In this document: positions 9,002 to 16,945 of the stretch, in pieces | Layout: each line of letters starts with the position of its first letter | Numbering within the stretch: the first letter of the stretch is position 1 | IMG/VR virus record: IMGVR_UViG_3300020421_000078 | Location: 1 to 34,052 of that record | DNA: 34,052 bases | Strand: one strand, 5' to 3' | DNA from: a virus | Made by a program: the position numbers and the translations under genes | The notes under the pieces: generated by a model | Databases searched by the model: none | Told to the model about the DNA's origin: nothing | The model's input: only the letters and a program-made list of their open reading frames with translations

Positions 9002-9274
9002 CCCTCGTGGGAATAGTAATCCAAAGTATGGTCTTCTACCTCTAAGGAATCCACGCGAAGGACGACGCTTCTGATATGGTTGATTGTTTAGAGGACCAGA
9101 ATAATCTAGATTATTAATGTCAAAATTTTGGGGAGTACCTGCTTCACCAGTTACCCTATCAAGAGAAGAATAAACAGCTGAGATGAAACCAGTCGCAGTA
9201 TTTGCTTGCAACTTGGTTCCATCAAAACCATCAATGGGAGCATCAGGTGCTTCCGAAAGTGTTATTAATGCCAT
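8987..9274 (-). CDS. Conserved-type small virion protein, 95 aa, basic Arg/Tyr-rich tail
   Basis: A 95-residue protein I do not recognise. The N-terminal two thirds are neutral to acidic (MALITLSEAPDAPIDGF, NTATGFISAVYSSLDRV). The last 30 residues are strongly basic and aromatic (RRPSRGFLRGRR, PRGYYNR). Its ATG overlaps the stop of the 780-residue gene as TGATG, so it is probably translated by re-initiation with it and may act as its small partner. A late promoter hairpin overlaps its stop codon. No catalytic motif, signal peptide or membrane segment is visible. Confidence 0.65.
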   Translation of the reverse strand: MALITLSEAPDAPIDGFDGTKLQANTATGFISAVYSSLDRVTGEAGTPQNFDINNLDYSGPLNNQPYQKRRPSRGFLRGRRPYFGLLFPRGYYNR

Positions 9275-11616
9275 CAGCTAATCCTTGCTAAGAACAACAT
9301 ACCAATTGTAGAATTATTATCTACACCATCAAGACCATTCTGTTGTGTTTGATATGAACCACGAATAATTTCATATGTTTCAGTACCACCAATGGTTACA
9401 GTATCACCTGTTCTAAATTGTGTTAGACCAGGAGTTGTTGATACTTGTAGCATTACAAAATCATCTGGTAGGTAGTATGGACATGGAACCATTCTTTCGT
9501 TGATTGGTAAACCTTTAAATGGTTTGTAGTAGTTTGCTTCTGATGCTATAGAATTTCCATTGTACTGATCATAAGCATTGTTTCTATAGTACAGATACAT
9601 GTCATGGTCATTATTTGAATCTGTTTCAATGTTACACTTATACTCACTATAAGTGTATACATCTGGACTTTCAGGATCTCTCAAATAACCATAGAAAGCT
9701 TCTCTAGCAATACTGTTCTGACTAACTGGTTCTTCGTTAGTTCCTTGATCACTTGAATAATAACCATATGTAGGATGTGCTGAAGTATGAACTAATTTGA
9801 TAGATCTTGTATCCGTGTCATATTTCATCAGTGAACCATTAAAAACATAATCAAAGTCCCAAACATTAGATCCGAATGTAGCACCTTTATAAATTGTAAA
9901 GGCACCATAAGGTTGAACAATATTATTAATAGTTTGACAGAATTGAATAACAGCAAAGTTAGTATCTTGTGGAGCTTGTGCTCTATAGACTCTGATCTCT
10001 AAAGGATATGCTGTTGGAGTAGAATTACTACAGTATTCAATTTGTGGGATTGTCCAATAACTAGTAGAACTAGTAGTTGTTGGGTGATTGTAATTGCCAA
10101 TACCATCCAGTTTATCCAGTCCAGTTTGTCCTGTAAATCTACCAGCATCATTACCACCATTCGATTTCTTGGTGCCTCTGAGATTTGCCCACTGATATCC
10201 ACTTCCACTATTAAACACTAAGTCATTATTTGAATCATCAGCGAGTCCAAATGAATAATAAGTAGTTCCATATGTTTTAGAAGCATCATTAACATTTTTT
10301 AAAATCGCCCAACTACCATCATCTGCTTTTTGGAAGAAATTAGAACCAGCACCTAAAGTTGTTGTTGATAGAGCAGGCGTGCCATCACCAATACTGATGT
10401 CGCCATCTGTTCTTACTCCAAAAGTAACATCCTCTTCTGGTGTTCTTCCACCAATTAGATTTCCAGGAATTGTAAATGCTTCATTATCACTCCACCCAGT
10501 ACCCTGACTCATGATTTCCATTCCAGATAGTTTTCCTCTCCAGCTGCTACTATTGTTTTGATGCCTATACACTCTAATTTTTAAAGCAGATCTGCCACCA
10601 TTTTGAGGAACTTCATAATCCCAAAATGGTAAGACGGGATTGTACCCTCTGTTTGTAGCTTTTGGAAAAATATTAATTACTCCTTTCATCGCAGAATTAG
10701 TATCACTAGCATAGATATATTTTCTACCAGGATTTGTTGTATTTTCTGTTGGATGAAATGTCAATACGGTTTGAGCGGCATATGATTGAATATAACCAAA
10801 TGTATCCCATGTTATAGAACCAGAATCAACACCAGTTCCTGTGGGATCCTGACAGTAACTAGTGCTTTGTCCTGGCAATCCTTCTACAACGTACTTGTTA
10901 GCATCATAGTCATCTGTATCATAACAAAAATGAAAATTACCAGTGCCACTAGCACTTAGAGTAACTTCCAGAATATCGGTTGATCCAATATTGATTGTAC
11001 GATTATCAAATGTCGCAACGTCATCATCTTTAAAATAAGAAATATTACTAGATTTAGCAGAATATCCATTACTATATCCACCATTTGGTAGTTGGATATA
11101 CACACCATTGTTAGCATCTGAAAGAGATGCTGCTAACCTAAAGTAATTTTGATCAACTACAATTACGTAATAAAGAGTATTTAAAGTTAGTCCATTAATA
11201 TTTTTAGCTTCATCACCTTCTCCAGGAGCCCAGCGAAGTTCTCTGCCTGTACTTAATCCATGATTATCATATCTAATCATGCTTGGATAATTTGCATTAG
11301 TTTCACTATAAGCATAAGTCCAGCTAGTAATATTAAATCTTTGTAACCATCTATATGCTGTCGTTCCCTGTGCTGTTACTTCATAACGATGGGTTGTATA
11401 ACCTTGATAATATCCAGAACCACCAGCTCGAGCCCATTGGTCATTAATGCCAATATTATTATTTGGATTAATTAATGCTTGAGGAACACCCGTAAAATTA
11501 CTACCACCATGAAATCCTAGGTTAGCAAACACAGTCTCTAACGCATCCATTACGTCAGATTTACTCCAACCAGTGTTGCCGTTATTAACATCAACGACTG
11601 ACTTTAAAATTGCCAT
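9274..11616 (-). CDS. Large virion structural protein of unknown role (780 aa)
   Basis: 780 residues, rich in Tyr, Asn, Gly and Trp, with no internal repeat I can see. The N-terminus MAILKSVVDVNNGNTGWSKSDVMDALETVF is a helix-containing head unlike the beta modules of the adjacent fibre proteins; the rest looks beta-rich. It lies between two fibre genes and is preceded by tandem stops TAATAA and a GGAG site 10 bases before the ATG. Position and composition suggest a tail or baseplate-associated structural protein. I cannot assign it to a named T4 gene product. It could also be a carbohydrate-binding or depolymerising spike, but I see no catalytic signature. Confidence 0.7.
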   Translation of the reverse strand: MAILKSVVDVNNGNTGWSKSDVMDALETVFANLGFHGGSNFTGVPQALINPNNNIGINDQWARAGGSGYYQGYTTHRYEVTAQGTTAYRWLQRFNITSWTYAYSETNANYPSMIRYDNHGLSTGRELRWAPGEGDEAKNINGLTLNTLYYVIVVDQNYFRLAASLSDANNGVYIQLPNGGYSNGYSAKSSNISYFKDDDVATFDNRTINIGSTDILEVTLSASGTGNFHFCYDTDDYDANKYVVEGLPGQSTSYCQDPTGTGVDSGSITWDTFGYIQSYAAQTVLTFHPTENTTNPGRKYIYASDTNSAMKGVINIFPKATNRGYNPVLPFWDYEVPQNGGRSALKIRVYRHQNNSSSWRGKLSGMEIMSQGTGWSDNEAFTIPGNLIGGRTPEEDVTFGVRTDGDISIGDGTPALSTTTLGAGSNFFQKADDGSWAILKNVNDASKTYGTTYYSFGLADDSNNDLVFNSGSGYQWANLRGTKKSNGGNDAGRFTGQTGLDKLDGIGNYNHPTTTSSTSYWTIPQIEYCSNSTPTAYPLEIRVYRAQAPQDTNFAVIQFCQTINNIVQPYGAFTIYKGATFGSNVWDFDYVFNGSLMKYDTDTRSIKLVHTSAHPTYGYYSSDQGTNEEPVSQNSIAREAFYGYLRDPESPDVYTYSEYKCNIETDSNNDHDMYLYYRNNAYDQYNGNSIASEANYYKPFKGLPINERMVPCPYYLPDDFVMLQVSTTPGLTQFRTGDTVTIGGTETYEIIRGSYQTQQNGLDGVDNNSTIGMLFLARIS

Positions 11617-11621
11617 CTTTA

Positions 11622-14621
11622 TTATTCTCCGATCTGTAGTGCTGTTAGGGTAACTGTGATTGTGGTTGCTGCGCCACTTCTATTAGTGACTGTTAGATAA
11701 ATGTTATTCGTTCTTGGATTATCGTTATTGAATCCCATGATGCCTGGGGATATTAGAATTGATTCTGCTCCAGATGTTCTCACTTCAGAAATAACACCGC
11801 TACCTGGAGTAGGATCTTCTCCCTCACTTCGTGTAGTATCAGCATCTCTTGACGCATCATCTACATACACTCGCACCCATGCCTCAGCATCAGTAGTAAT
11901 TTTAAATAACGAATAGGCTTTGTAACCTGTAATATTTAGTTCTCCTGATTGGTCAGCAGCAAGTGATGATGTAGTTCCAGAAAGATCTTGAATTGATGGA
12001 ACACTAGAACCACCAGTAGCAGTTAGAACTCCATTACCATCAATAGATAAACCAGATCCTACTTTAATACCACCAAGAGTTGTTGCGTCTGCTAATGGTA
12101 GTGTGTATCCTCCAGCATTAGCACTAAGAATACCATCACCATCAATGCTTAGATTAGCACCAACTTTAATACCACCTAAAGTTCCTGCTGCAGCAGTAGG
12201 TAATGTATATGCGGATGGAATAGATGGTTTGTTGAGAATCTGTGCTAATCCTGATGTAGCATCCCAATCAGATTGAACTGGTGCTGTGCTACTAATAGTA
12301 ATTCTTTCGTTGGGACCATCCCAAGAAACGTCAGTTCCACCACCACCAGTAATTTCAATATTATCTTGATTATTATTAGCATCTAATAAAGTGATAATAG
12401 CATTATTGCTATTAGTATTAGAACCTACTAAATCATAAGTGGTTCCGCCACCACCTCCACCACCTGCTTGTGCCGTAGCATTGATAGAATTGTTAATATC
12501 ATCATATGTAAATGTGATGTTTGTATGTGTGCCATTAGCAAACATCGCAGCGACAGCATCCTGTGCTTTCTCATCAGTATATAACTGAGTGGTAATATCA
12601 GGTGCTCTAAATGTAATTGTATTGGCGTCTGTATTCTCAACAGTCAGACCGTCAGCACCAGCAAATGTAATATCATCCAGAACACCCTCGCTATCAGTTA
12701 GTCTAAATGTAGCGTTAGAACCAGCACCTGGTTCAATAGAGATGCCATAGGTAGTATCAGTTACCGTATTTGTGAATGTAATTTCATTATTGGATTTAAT
12801 AATTGATAGTCCAGTACCCGCTGTAAGAATAATATCACTCGTTACACCCTGAGAATCAGCAAGTCTTACTATTTTTCTAGCATCATTATATGCTTGTGTT
12901 CCACCTGTTGTATAATCTAACGCATCAATAGAATATGTTAACTGTGTATTGGCAAGTAGTGTAGAAAAATCAGATGTTGTTGAACTATTAGTAGTGACGA
13001 CTCTTTGACTGGTCCAACTTACAGAGTTGGAATAGTACATCGCACCTGTTGCTTGAGAGTAAGCAAATGCACCCTCATTAATATTTGCTCCAGGAAAAAA
13101 TGCTATACTAGCATATACATTTTCAAATGGGTCACCCACAGGAGAAGCATCAACCCACTGTGATGTATTACCATCATCATAATACACTTTCATAGTGCCT
13201 TCATCAGACTTCCACCACATGTCTCCTGGCGATGGACTGGAGGGAGAAGCATCCGAAATGATAGCTTTAGCAGTAATAGTTGCTGGTGAGTTTACCCAAT
13301 CACTACCATTATATGATAGTACATCACCATTAGAAGGTGAACTAATTGTAACATCACCAAGAGTATTAATAGAACTCGAAGTCGTTAGATAACCAGCATC
13401 ATTTGTAAGATCACTTGCACTAACAGCAAGATCATAATAAGTAGATCCATCGTTAGTAAACTGCCACCTGTCAGTGGTTTCATTCCATTTAATACTTACA
13501 TCAGCATCAGTACCTCTTTCGTTTCTAACGAAAGCATCTAATCCACCAGATGCTTGATTTTCGTTGAGAACTATTTCGTTGTTAGTTACATTTAATGTTG
13601 AAACGTTATTAGTAGTAGTTGTTCCAAGAACATTTAAATTTCCACTTACATTAAGATCGGTTAAAGTAACTGTAGTTGTTGTACTAGCTCCTCTGGCAGT
13701 AACACTAGCAAGAGTATCAGTTTCAGTATAAGAAGTTAAGAAATTAGGAGTAATATTTACCCAATTAGTTCCGTTATATTGAAGGAACTGTCCACTAGCA
13801 GCACCAGAAATAGTAACATCACTAAGTCCATCAATAGACGAAGTTGAAAGATCTGTTAGGTATCCTGCTTGTCCATGATCTCCCCAGGTATAAGAAGTGT
13901 TCCAATTAGAAACATTAGTAAGAGTAATTCCAGCAGCAACTGAAGCAGTAAATACAGGATCAGTTTCATTATAAACTGTTAGATAACCTTGAGTAGCATG
14001 ATTACCCCACCCATACGCGGTGTCCCAGTTTGTTTTATTTTGTAGAGTAATACTACCAGCAGGAGAAGCGGCAAATACTGGGTCAGTTTCTGTATATGAT
14101 GTAAGATATCCCGCTTGACTATGGTCTCCCCATGAGTATGCTAGACTCCAATCAGTTCTATTTTCATTACTAATCTGATATGCTGGAGACGCTAAGAAAA
14201 TAGGGTCAGTTTCTGAGTATGATGTTAGATAACTAGAAAGATCTGGTGGAGTAAATGTAAACTCACCGTTTGCTTGGTTGTAAACAAGTGTTGAACTACC
14301 AACAGCAGTTAATACAATGCTTGGTTGCGCTGGAATAACAGGTTTATTTAAAATAGCAGCAACATCATTACCTGTAGCGTTCCAATCAGATTGAACTTGT
14401 GCCGCAGGAATAACTGGTTTGTTAGTTAGATCACTGTAACTACCGCTAAATGGTGCTGTCCAAGAAATGGATCCACCAGTGGTAGTCAACACTTGACCAG
14501 GAGAACCAACAGATCCAGCAATTTGTAAAGGCTTGCCTGCAGGAATATTAAGACCTTCTTTGAGTTCAATTGGAGAATTGTCTCCAAAATTGGCAATTTG
14601 GTTTGCAAGAATCTTTGACAT
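11622..14621 (-). CDS. Long tail fibre-like protein with WGDH repeats (999 aa)
   Basis: The N-terminus (MSKILANQIANFGDNSPIEL, LNIPAGKPLQIAGS) is a known style of cyanophage fibre attachment region. Residues 137-257 hold three tandem repeats of about 40 residues with ETDP.F.AS, NW..AY.WG[DN]H and GYLT. A LNVLGTTTTNN module leading into a RNERGTDADVSIKWNE strand follows, then a GDMWWKSDEGTMKVYY...QWVDASP module, TYGISIEPG/LTAGTGL strands, and paired GGIKVGANLSIDGDG / GGIKVGSGLSIDGNG units. The last 110 residues match the C-terminal domain of the 323-residue protein (DPTPGSGVISE). It is the first gene after the terminator and structured-RNA region and has its own late promoter motif, so it heads the tail/adhesion transcription unit. 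The specific receptor is unknown. Confidence 0.85.
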   Translation of the reverse strand: MSKILANQIANFGDNSPIELKEGLNIPAGKPLQIAGSVGSPGQVLTTTGGSISWTAPFSGSYSDLTNKPVIPAAQVQSDWNATGNDVAAILNKPVIPAQPSIVLTAVGSSTLVYNQANGEFTFTPPDLSSYLTSYSETDPIFLASPAYQISNENRTDWSLAYSWGDHSQAGYLTSYTETDPVFAASPAGSITLQNKTNWDTAYGWGNHATQGYLTVYNETDPVFTASVAAGITLTNVSNWNTSYTWGDHGQAGYLTDLSTSSIDGLSDVTISGAASGQFLQYNGTNWVNITPNFLTSYTETDTLASVTARGASTTTTVTLTDLNVSGNLNVLGTTTTNNVSTLNVTNNEIVLNENQASGGLDAFVRNERGTDADVSIKWNETTDRWQFTNDGSTYYDLAVSASDLTNDAGYLTTSSSINTLGDVTISSPSNGDVLSYNGSDWVNSPATITAKAIISDASPSSPSPGDMWWKSDEGTMKVYYDDGNTSQWVDASPVGDPFENVYASIAFFPGANINEGAFAYSQATGAMYYSNSVSWTSQRVVTTNSSTTSDFSTLLANTQLTYSIDALDYTTGGTQAYNDARKIVRLADSQGVTSDIILTAGTGLSIIKSNNEITFTNTVTDTTYGISIEPGAGSNATFRLTDSEGVLDDITFAGADGLTVENTDANTITFRAPDITTQLYTDEKAQDAVAAMFANGTHTNITFTYDDINNSINATAQAGGGGGGGTTYDLVGSNTNSNNAIITLLDANNNQDNIEITGGGGTDVSWDGPNERITISSTAPVQSDWDATSGLAQILNKPSIPSAYTLPTAAAGTLGGIKVGANLSIDGDGILSANAGGYTLPLADATTLGGIKVGSGLSIDGNGVLTATGGSSVPSIQDLSGTTSSLAADQSGELNITGYKAYSLFKITTDAEAWVRVYVDDASRDADTTRSEGEDPTPGSGVISEVRTSGAESILISPGIMGFNNDNPRTNNIYLTVTNRSGAATTITVTLTALQIGE

Positions 14622-14658
14622 ACTTCCAGTCCTGAAGACAGTTATACTAAGCTAGAAG

Positions 14659-14666
14659 TATTTATT
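14659..14666 (-). promoter_or_regulatory. T4-like late promoter heading the fibre block
   Basis: The minus strand reads AATAAATA, fitting NATAAATA, 38 bases before the ATG of the 999-residue fibre gene and directly after the upstream intrinsic terminator. AGGA stands 9 bases before the ATG. Position and motif together make this the likely promoter of the whole tail/adhesion block. Confidence 0.65.
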
Positions 14667-14684
14667 AAACTGACGAACAAACAT

Positions 14685-14709
14685 AAAAAAGGGGGTGGTC
14701 AAACCCCCT
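14685..14709 (-). terminator. Intrinsic terminator ending the talC-to-structured-RNA unit
   Basis: On the minus strand GGGGGT (14708-14703), a 6-base loop and ACCCCC (14696-14691) form a GC-rich stem, extended by one A-U pair, followed at once by six T (14690-14685). This is a textbook rho-independent terminator. It ends transcription coming from the auxiliary gene block and closes the tandem hairpin region. Confidence 0.85.
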
Positions 14710-14921
14710 GGACACATGCACGCCACTTGTTTGTTTCAGTTGTAAACAAGAACCAACCACACGGAAGGGGTTTGGCACCACCACTTACTCTTTAACTGGA
14801 AGTAAGAAACCAGGCGGGAGAGAGATCCCATCCGCACCACCAGTTCTTAAGGAAAAACTGGAAACCCGAGGGGTCGTGAAACCCATCCCGACCAGGGCAC
14901 TTTTAGAGTCTTTCCGAGACT
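14710..14921 (-). ncRNA. Candidate structured RNA: three tandem hairpin modules
   Basis: This is a stretch of about 210 bases with no gene and visibly higher G+C than its surroundings. Read on the plus strand, three tandem modules of 57-59 bases start at 14718, 14775 and 14834 with GCACGCCA, GCACCACCA and GCACCACCA. Each is followed at once by a hairpin: CTTGTTT/AAACAAG (14726-14750), CTTAC/GTAAG (14784-14806) and CCAGTT/AACTGG (14840-14861). After each hairpin comes GAACC, GAAACC or GGAAACCC; modules two and three also share CCCATCC near the end. The arms differ in sequence but stay complementary, as covariation for a conserved structure would give. Further stems are GGTCG/CGACC (14872-14893) and AGTCT/AGACT (14907-14921). 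The minus-strand terminator directly after module one implies a minus-strand RNA: either the long 3' end of the talC operon transcript or a processed small RNA. It matches no RNA family I can name. Confidence 0.55.
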
Positions 14922-15219
14922 AGGTGAAGCTGATGGTATCATCACTAGAGTTTCCAATAGTAACTCCACCAAAATCAATAACATTATCTAGACGATCTAG
15001 ATCACCACCAGGACGTAGGTAATCAGATGTTAAATTGAAACTGTAGTTTGAATTGTAAGCAAACTTAGATGAATCGTTTACTTTTTTATTCAAATTACTG
15101 ACTGCTTGATACTGAGTGAACAGTTCAGACAGACAATCTTCGTCGCCCTCAGCAAGAGCGTTAATCAGTGCTTGACGTAGTGCTTCTTCAGCAGCTTGGA
15201 CTTGTGATCTTACGCTCAT
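14920..15219 (-). CDS. Conserved-type hypothetical protein, 99 aa
   Basis: I choose the ATG at 15219 (MSVRSQVQAAEEALRQ) because GAGG lies 7 bases upstream and the longer frame would run back into the previous gene. The N-terminal half is a strongly predicted helix with an acidic face (QAAEEALRQALINALAEGDED, LSELFTQYQAV), then a second helix. The C-terminal half is polar and beta-like and ends SSDDTISFT. No catalytic motif, signal or membrane segment is visible. It is the last gene of the talC operon. Its TAG stop lies in the first stem of the structured 3' region. Function unknown; helical N-terminus plus polar tail would suit a small virion or scaffold-like protein, but this is a guess. Confidence 0.75.
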   Translation of the reverse strand: MSVRSQVQAAEEALRQALINALAEGDEDCLSELFTQYQAVSNLNKKVNDSSKFAYNSNYSFNLTSDYLRPGGDLDRLDNVIDFGGVTIGNSSDDTISFT

Positions 15220-15226
15220 AATAACC

Positions 15227-15463
15227 TCAGTTGTATTTACGATAGGCACCAACCTCAGGGTCAGGGTCTAACCATTTGGTATACTCTGGATCCTCAAGGC
15301 AGGTGTCTAGTTGCATTTGGTTGTCAAGTAGGTACATGTCAAAGTACCGTTTTTTCCACTCATGAAACTTTTGAATACGATAGTCTGGCATACCGTTGGT
15401 TTCTAGGGTGCCGCACTGTACGAAACGGTACGGTCCTTGATCAAAAATAACAGTGGGTTTCAT
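15227..15463 (-). CDS. Hypothetical protein, 78 aa
   Basis: I place the start at 15463 (MKPTVIFDQGPYRF), where the ATG overlaps the stop of the permease gene as ATGA; a longer frame is open but would lie entirely within the permease gene. The protein is rich in aromatic and charged residues (HEWKKRYFDMYLLDN, YTKWLDPDPEV) and has two cysteines. I do not recognise it. It is translationally coupled to the DUF401 permease upstream and lies 7 bases before the 99-residue gene. It is too short for an enzyme of known type, and I see no toxin signature even though an antitoxin-like gene is nearby. Confidence 0.65.
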   Translation of the reverse strand: MKPTVIFDQGPYRFVQCGTLETNGMPDYRIQKFHEWKKRYFDMYLLDNQMQLDTCLEDPEYTKWLDPDPEVGAYRKYN

Positions 15464-16500
15464 AGGATGAAGGTAGTGATTGCCGCGTACCCGATTAGTA
15501 TAGCACATAATCGGGATAAGACAACGTAGTATTTCCGAATTGGTGTACCGAAATACTGTTGTCCAATCATGAGACACTTGTGGGCAGGTGAGATGAGGTA
15601 TCCAGAATACTCAGTACAAAGGAACCACACCAGATAGTTAGGTCCAAAGATTGCTACCAAAGCAGAGGTCATACCAGCATACTTGCCAGATGAACCCATG
15701 ATGTAAGCAGCAACCATAGCGACCAGAGAGGCAGGGATGAGCATCTCAGGCGTTGCTGCCTTGAGATAGTCCATGACTGGACCCTTGATCAATCCTACCA
15801 CACCACCAAGGGCAAGGACAAGGGTAGCAATGATAGCAAACTTGCCATCTAACCACCTGCCCCACTTCCAGTCCTTGTATACAATCGAGTAATAGATTGA
15901 CATAGCAAGGAACCAAGGGAAGAAGAATGGTGCTCCTGCCTTACCTGTATTCAATAGAAGAATAACAGTAGCAATCAGAGGTGCCCAACCAGTAAGAGCA
16001 CGACGCCAGTTAAAGTCTCGTACATATTCTAGGTTAGGAACAACAGACGAAGGTGGAACCTTGGTAAAGATATACCACCATGTGTATGCCAAGGTGATAG
16101 CAAGAGGAATAATAGTATATCCAAGGAATGTTGAATAAGAAACACCCATCACTGCCATAGGCAGGACAACTGTCTTCTCCAACGGCGACCACCAATAGTA
16201 ATGGTGGACTGATAGGTAATCAATCACACCAAAAGCAGAACGTTTCTCCTTATCTTGTGGTGCTATGGCATCCAGGAGTGGTGCTGAGAGAGCAACACGA
16301 CCAGGGATAGGTAGAATACCACCCAATAGTGAGGTGATGATAACAAGGATACGATGGTCCTTGATATATTTCTTTGCTAAAGAATAAACATCTTCCAGAG
16401 CACTATGTTCACGGATGAAACCACCCAAGATCATAATGCCAAAGATGTACCCCATGTAGAGTTCATTCTTGGCAATAGATTCTAGTGTTTTAACTAACAT
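15460..16500 (-). CDS. DUF401-family integral membrane permease
   Basis: 346 residues with about nine to ten hydrophobic membrane segments. The match to DUF401 (PF04165) rests on the order of conserved stretches: ILGGFIREHSALEDV in the first segments, the loop GGILPIPGRVALSAP (residues about 60-74), a Tyr/Trp-rich stretch HHYYWWSPLE where the family has its RHIWEYFWP motif, and near the C-terminus GYLISPAHKCLMIGQQYFG matching SPVHLCLVLT.EYF. DUF401 proteins are bacterial and archaeal permease-like proteins of unknown substrate. A full-length copy in a phage is unusual; it would insert into the host inner membrane during infection. The start overlaps the antitoxin-like gene as TAATG, so it is co-translated with the talC, glutaredoxin and antitoxin genes. 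The substrate cannot be deduced here. Confidence 0.75.
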   Translation of the reverse strand: MLVKTLESIAKNELYMGYIFGIMILGGFIREHSALEDVYSLAKKYIKDHRILVIITSLLGGILPIPGRVALSAPLLDAIAPQDKEKRSAFGVIDYLSVHHYYWWSPLEKTVVLPMAVMGVSYSTFLGYTIIPLAITLAYTWWYIFTKVPPSSVVPNLEYVRDFNWRRALTGWAPLIATVILLLNTGKAGAPFFFPWFLAMSIYYSIVYKDWKWGRWLDGKFAIIATLVLALGGVVGLIKGPVMDYLKAATPEMLIPASLVAMVAAYIMGSSGKYAGMTSALVAIFGPNYLVWFLCTEYSGYLISPAHKCLMIGQQYFGTPIRKYYVVLSRLCAILIGYAAITTFIL

Positions 16501-16706
16501 TACGATGCCTCTTCATGATCAGAATACATTTGACTCAACTCATCAACGTCAGAAACAGCAGTAGCTGCTGCTTCATACTCACCAGCAGGAACAGCAACTA
16601 CTGCCCTGCCATCTGGTTGGCGAATCAAGAACGATTCACCTGCTTCAATACGATCCATATACGAATCGAAGTCTTTTTCAAACTCTGCTACAGTAAGTTC
16701 AGTCAT
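16500..16706 (-). CDS. Phd/YefM-type antitoxin-like protein, 68 aa
   Basis: The sequence MTELTVAEFEKDFDSYMDRIEAGESF followed by LIRQPDGRAVVAVPAGEYE follows the Phd/YefM fold: an N-terminal strand and helix, a .vE.GE..li.. hairpin and the strand leading to P..EYE. In chromosomal and plasmid toxin-antitoxin pairs this domain binds operator DNA, and a C-terminal tail neutralises a Doc or RelE-type toxin. Here the tail is short and acidic (SQMYSDHEEAS) and no toxin gene is next to it: the downstream gene is a permease and the upstream one a glutaredoxin. It may neutralise a host toxin or act as a small DNA-binding regulator; both are inferences. The start overlaps the glutaredoxin stop. Confidence 0.75.
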   Translation of the reverse strand: MTELTVAEFEKDFDSYMDRIEAGESFLIRQPDGRAVVAVPAGEYEAAATAVSDVDELSQMYSDHEEAS

Positions 16707-16945
16707 ACCCTACAACAAATATTTTTATCTCGCATGTATTCTATGGATTCTCTACATCCCCCGATATGTTCATCGTTGAATGTAATCTGTGGGAAGGTAG
16801 AATCTTTCCCAAATTTTAAATAAAATTCTTCTTTAGTAAAGTCCCTGTCTAGTTCATAAACAACATGTTTTACTTCTTCAAGTTCAACAATTGCTTTAAA
16901 TTTTTCACAGTAGACACACCCAGGTTTTGAAAAAATTGTAAACAT
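16703..16945 (-). CDS. nrdC: Glutaredoxin
   Basis: An 80-residue glutaredoxin/thioredoxin fold protein with the redox motif KPGCVYCEKF (Cys10 and Cys13), the conserved TFPQITF segment with its cis-proline, and a GG pair before the last helix (HIGGC). It would reduce the C-terminal disulfide of phage ribonucleotide reductase NrdA (20784-23105) or other targets, as T4 NrdC does. The start overlaps the talC stop as TAATG. A third and fourth cysteine close to the C-terminus (ICC) are less usual. The gene symbol is by analogy with T4-like phages. Confidence 0.88.
   Translation of the reverse strand: MFTIFSKPGCVYCEKFKAIVELEEVKHVVYELDRDFTKEEFYLKFGKDSTFPQITFNDEHIGGCRESIEYMRDKNICCRV

Noticed and set aside
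14774-14850. Chi-like sequences (near GCTGGTGG) on the minus strand of the hairpin modules
   Set aside because: They differ from Chi at one or more bases, and Chi has no role I can support in a T4-like cyanophage; the repeated bases are better explained as RNA linkers.
14718-14890. CRISPR-like array in the tandem repeats
   Set aside because: Only three units of about 58 bases; the repeated part is 9-12 bases and the variable part forms hairpins, unlike direct repeats with unique spacers.
15460-15577. N-terminal extension of the 78-residue gene inside the permease gene
   Set aside because: The ATG at 15463 overlaps the permease stop as ATGA, the coupling style used throughout the operon; the extension lies wholly in another gene.
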